Virus record (IMG/VR): IMGVR_UViG_3300025769_000866
Coordinates: 1-23,461 of that record
Reading direction: 5' to 3' (one strand)
Length of the DNA stretch: 23,461 nucleotides
Source of the DNA: a virus
Shown: in pieces, positions 21,501 to 23,461 of the stretch
Position numbering within the stretch: the stretch's first letter is position 1
Layout of the letters: every line of letters begins with the position of its first letter
The notes under the pieces: model-generated
Database searches by the model: none
Told to the model about the DNA's origin: nothing
What the model saw: the letters and a program-made list of their open reading frames with translations, nothing else
Position numbers and translations under genes: made by a program

Positions 21501-23241
21501 AATAGCTGAATTTAATTCTTTTGCAAAATCTACAGCTCTTCAGGCAAAAATATTAGATAATAAAATTAAAGTAGAGATACAGACTCAAAGATTACAAAAA
21601 GTAGCTTTTGAGAAACAAGCAGATGTTGCTCAAAAAACAGCAGAAGCACAGATAGCCTCGTCAAGATTACAAAGAGAAAGTTTTGAAAGAAGAGCTAATT
21701 TCATTATACAAGAGGGAGAGCTTTATAAAGAACATGTTAAAGGTATCGCTGAGGCTTTAGCCCAATCTAGATTTCAGGAAGCATTTGCTAAAGTAGACCC
21801 AAAAACAAGCCCAACGCAGCTAGGTAAGACTTTAGGATTACAGGACTTTAAAGCTGACAGTCTTGAGGAAGTCAGAAAAGAATTTGTAAGAATTCAAACT
21901 GGGGGAATAGCTGCTTTAAATGATTTAAGCGGTGCACAACGTATAAGCAATGATCTTCAAAAAGATTATCAGGTTGCTATTACTAAATATGAAAAAGCTG
22001 TCAGGGCAAGTGCTAATGCTACAAATAATGCTGCTCAAGCACAAATTAATGCAAACAAAGGGCAAGCAAGAACAAATGCTTTAGAAGAAGAAAGAGCTGC
22101 TCTATTAAAAAGTGTTGAAATAAAATATAAGGAAACTGAAGCGGCTATACAAAATCTTACAGTAGGTTTTAGTGTTTTTCTTGCTCAAATAGAAGCAAGT
22201 AATAGTATGTTAGCTGCTGTAGTTTCTACATTTGTTCAATCATTTGAAACTAATTTGCAAGGGTCTTTAGAATCTTTATTTGAATCAATTGCTAAAGGTA
22301 CTCTAACTTTAAAAGGTTTCAGAGATGGCTTTAATCAATTTCTATACAATATATTAGCGGATATTCAAAAGAGCATTATTCAAGAAGGTCTTGTAACTCC
22401 TATTACTGATTATCTTAAAGAAAGTATTACCAAGCTTCCTGGATTATCAGGGTTTGCAGATAAAGCTAAAGATCAGTTGGAAGCCCAACAACGTAAAGTT
22501 CTAGAAGATCTTAATATGACCTTAAAACAACTAAACCAAACACTTTCTGGCGGAATTAGTGCTGCATCAGGAACTAACACAGGTAGATCAGCTGACGCTT
22601 CTGCTAGATTAACCGGCGGAGCATCGAGTGCTGTCACTGATCCTATTGCTTTAAGACAAGGAGCATATGTTGGGTCTGATAAAGGATTTGATGTAAATGC
22701 TGAAAAGAAAAAGACAGCCGATTTATTACAAGGTACACAAGAGCAAACTACTGGATTTTTAGATAAAATATCTGGAGCTACAATAGCAACATTTGGAACT
22801 GTTTTAGCTGCAACAGGTGATTTTAAAACTGCAATGATAGCTACTTTTGTACAAATGTTCCTTGAAATTGCGGTTCAAAAAGCTATAGCTTCATTTGGTG
22901 CCAATATTGGTGGAAAAGTTCCTTTAAATAATACAATTCAGCAGTTTGCTGCTGGAGGCTCTGTTGCTAGAAGAGATAGAGTGCCTGCTTTACTAGAACC
23001 TGGAGAGTTTGTTATAAGAAAACCAGCTGCAAAAGCAATTGGAGGTTCTGCTTTGAACCAGCTTAATGCAACAGGTAAAATGAATTCTGGTAATAACGTA
23101 GTTGTAAATGTTCAAAATAATGGTACACCTCAACAAGTAGAAACCACTAAAGTAAGAAATGATACAGGTCAAATGATTATTGATTTGGTTGTTAAAGATA
23201 TTCAGAATAATGGTAGAGTAAGAAAGGCAATGCGAGGTTAA
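18526..23241 (+). CDS. Tape measure protein
   Basis: The 1571-residue protein is the longest in the window and sets tail length, predicted at about 235 nm by the 0.15 nm per residue rule. It is Ala/Gln/Lys-rich and mostly helical. Hydrophobic stretches lie at about 61-90 (SAYAGAAATVFALQQAF), 278-295 and 466-492 (the best membrane-like helix). A long coiled-coil section runs from about 560 to 1180. Near the C-terminus, residues about 1240-1330 resemble the conserved lambda gpH-like end (FVQSFETNLQGSLESLFESI), and AAGGSVARRDRVPALLEPGEFVIRK (LEPGEFV at about 1490-1496) is the motif shared by many tape measure proteins. The start ATG follows AGGG in the end of the T frame. Confidence 0.95.
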   Translation: MAAKIQKVTIKAQAQGFKKAAGQVKTLGDAQSKTIRAQQNLGKASASSGRQFAAQSQGLGGLVSAYAGAAATVFALQQAFSALSAAAQFDQIIQGTNTLAAAVGANGTEILNSVREITKGQLTLIEASRSVNIALSAGFNQTQIEGLTQVSLKASRALGRNLTDALTRLTRGTAKLEPELLDELGIFTRIEPAVEAYAVSLGKSAASLTSFERRQAFVNAAIEEGQRKFGAINTVTPTTAESFEAFSASFIDLGYNIGSVLTKYLAPLAEFFTDNLLAKVTLFAVVGVKVFGVALRELGSFGTKTFAGMSAYIDTGINKINAWTTSTKKATASLKNLQKGLDPKSFELSRLTKDGKADISGLVQKGREGNLDIAGVNRLEKALLREQAAVKKTIKDLEKRIATAKAAGRSTKTLEGQLKSRTASEIQLAAAIQRTNVVLKRQGIIARTTAKSLLFVEKSIKGIGKALGVIGKIVNFVVLFGTAIAAVVSVLSDWLGITEKLNRIFTTFGRYLKVVNGGSKEAAEGITAITNSAIQAQKELKNFPGLEIEVDIGFGPFEKTIKEQIKAEDIQKTIQSSVSTAIESGANNTETAKIAKDAIESLLGKSADDFSEAERKLGSAIQRAVINAVKSAEGAGVEQIGALANSLGIAGQEITNKFQTELIKGISGGSDKFKLAIKNELAPAFTDGIAETLQKGFKFETDASGSKQLQETLVSVTKLAGDFQKGLTNAEDSARQLSGILTRIKDLESLGNLNKENQEALKILKQAAEILKIQTEQTSVLVTERKKIVQIFGAEIKAYESLLGYANKEGKFAATAEERRLNQVRYLKETVANAQLELDIAKEYGDESQRTKDLEVLLLTTRKALVGAAEKNFQAQKKITDELKKQTNQLTKQARELNDKTFITLNKQAQELLKSNYDLRNQSLTVQIKQVQQSRQLASALNEVNRTARDFELTLQEALSGTPLGALLSSSQKRELKIELETRAFEDSLADLIAEFNSFAKSTALQAKILDNKIKVEIQTQRLQKVAFEKQADVAQKTAEAQIASSRLQRESFERRANFIIQEGELYKEHVKGIAEALAQSRFQEAFAKVDPKTSPTQLGKTLGLQDFKADSLEEVRKEFVRIQTGGIAALNDLSGAQRISNDLQKDYQVAITKYEKAVRASANATNNAAQAQINANKGQARTNALEEERAALLKSVEIKYKETEAAIQNLTVGFSVFLAQIEASNSMLAAVVSTFVQSFETNLQGSLESLFESIAKGTLTLKGFRDGFNQFLYNILADIQKSIIQEGLVTPITDYLKESITKLPGLSGFADKAKDQLEAQQRKVLEDLNMTLKQLNQTLSGGISAASGTNTGRSADASARLTGGASSAVTDPIALRQGAYVGSDKGFDVNAEKKKTADLLQGTQEQTTGFLDKISGATIATFGTVLAATGDFKTAMIATFVQMFLEIAVQKAIASFGANIGGKVPLNNTIQQFAAGGSVARRDRVPALLEPGEFVIRKPAAKAIGGSALNQLNATGKMNSGNNVVVNVQNNGTPQQVETTKVRNDTGQMIIDLVVKDIQNNGRVRKAMRG

Positions 23242-23243
23242 TT

Positions 23244-23461
23244 ATGGCAATAGCAAGATATCCTAATGACGCAAATTTTAATCCTATATTAATCCCTGCT
23301 CTTTCTAGAATTAATTATACGGCTACTGGTTCTCAAACTAGTTTTAATCTATCTGAGCCAGCAGAAAAAGTAGGAGAAGTTATTGCCCTTGTAAACGGTG
23401 TTGTTCAATCTACCGATGTTTATACTTTAAGTAATGTAAATTCTTTAAATGCAAGTTTAAA
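23244..23461 (+). CDS. Distal tail/fibre-type protein, 5' part
   Basis: The frame opens at ATG 23244, two bases after the tape measure stop, with GAGG (23234-23237) six bases upstream. It stays open to the window end (72 codons). The start MAIARYPNDANFNP is followed by a module that matches the C-terminal beta domain of the three upstream fibre genes: SQTSFNLSEPAEKVGEVIALVNGVVQS, then YTL. The gene is likely a distal tail, baseplate or fibre component whose N-terminus uses that shared domain. It is incomplete here, so further domains cannot be judged. Confidence 0.75.
   Translation, partial: MAIARYPNDANFNPILIPALSRINYTATGSQTSFNLSEPAEKVGEVIALVNGVVQSTDVYTLSNVNSLNASL

Overview
This window is the structural (virion) module of a double-stranded DNA tailed bacteriophage. 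It is AT-rich, and every convincing gene is on the + strand, tightly packed with 1-11 base overlaps or short gaps. Recognisable hallmarks are a large terminase, an HK97-type portal, prohead protease and capsid, a tail tube, a frameshifted pair of tail assembly chaperones, and a very long tape measure protein. The low GC, preference for AGA arginine codons, Asn/Thr/Ser/Ala-rich fibre repeats and a cassette of three 2-oxoglutarate oxygenases resemble marine phages of AT-rich alphaproteobacteria. That host guess is inference. No integrase, repressor, replication gene, tRNA or CRISPR array was seen.

Layout. 1-3563: the end of an upstream gene, a small hypothetical protein, a promoter, and three tandem paralogous fibre-like genes built from 38-residue (114 bp) repeats plus a C-terminal beta module. 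3564-5597: a strong promoter followed by three different Fe(II)/2-oxoglutarate oxygenases joined by one-base stop/start overlaps. 5607-7200: two unknown proteins and a small coiled-coil/membrane protein. 7197-12826: packaging and head genes (TerL, HNH nuclease, portal, and one 916-residue fusion of prohead protease, acidic/unknown middle and major capsid protein), closed by a terminator. 12920-16274: neck and tail completion genes, including a head-tail adaptor that carries an inserted LamG-like domain. 16285-17589: tail tube, followed by an elaborate terminator-like RNA structure. 17724-18514: tail assembly chaperone G and its -1 frameshift product GT. 18526-23241: tape measure. 23244 onward: start of a distal tail or fibre gene carrying the same beta module as the upstream fibres.

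How it works together. TerL with the HNH nuclease cuts and pumps DNA through the portal into a shell made from the protease/capsid gene. The adaptor, the 437-residue neck protein and the tail terminator join the head to a tail whose length is set by the 1571-residue tape measure. By the usual rule of about 0.15 nm per residue that predicts roughly 235 nm. Expression is tuned by at least three sigma70-like promoters with 17-base spacers, terminators after both high-copy proteins (capsid and tail tube), a probable in-frame internal start for the capsid protein, and the programmed frameshift.

The least ordinary features are the interleaved (pseudoknot-order) inverted repeats at 17603-17695, the protease-capsid fusion with a strong internal start at 11414, the LamG insertion in the neck adaptor, and the three-oxygenase cassette.
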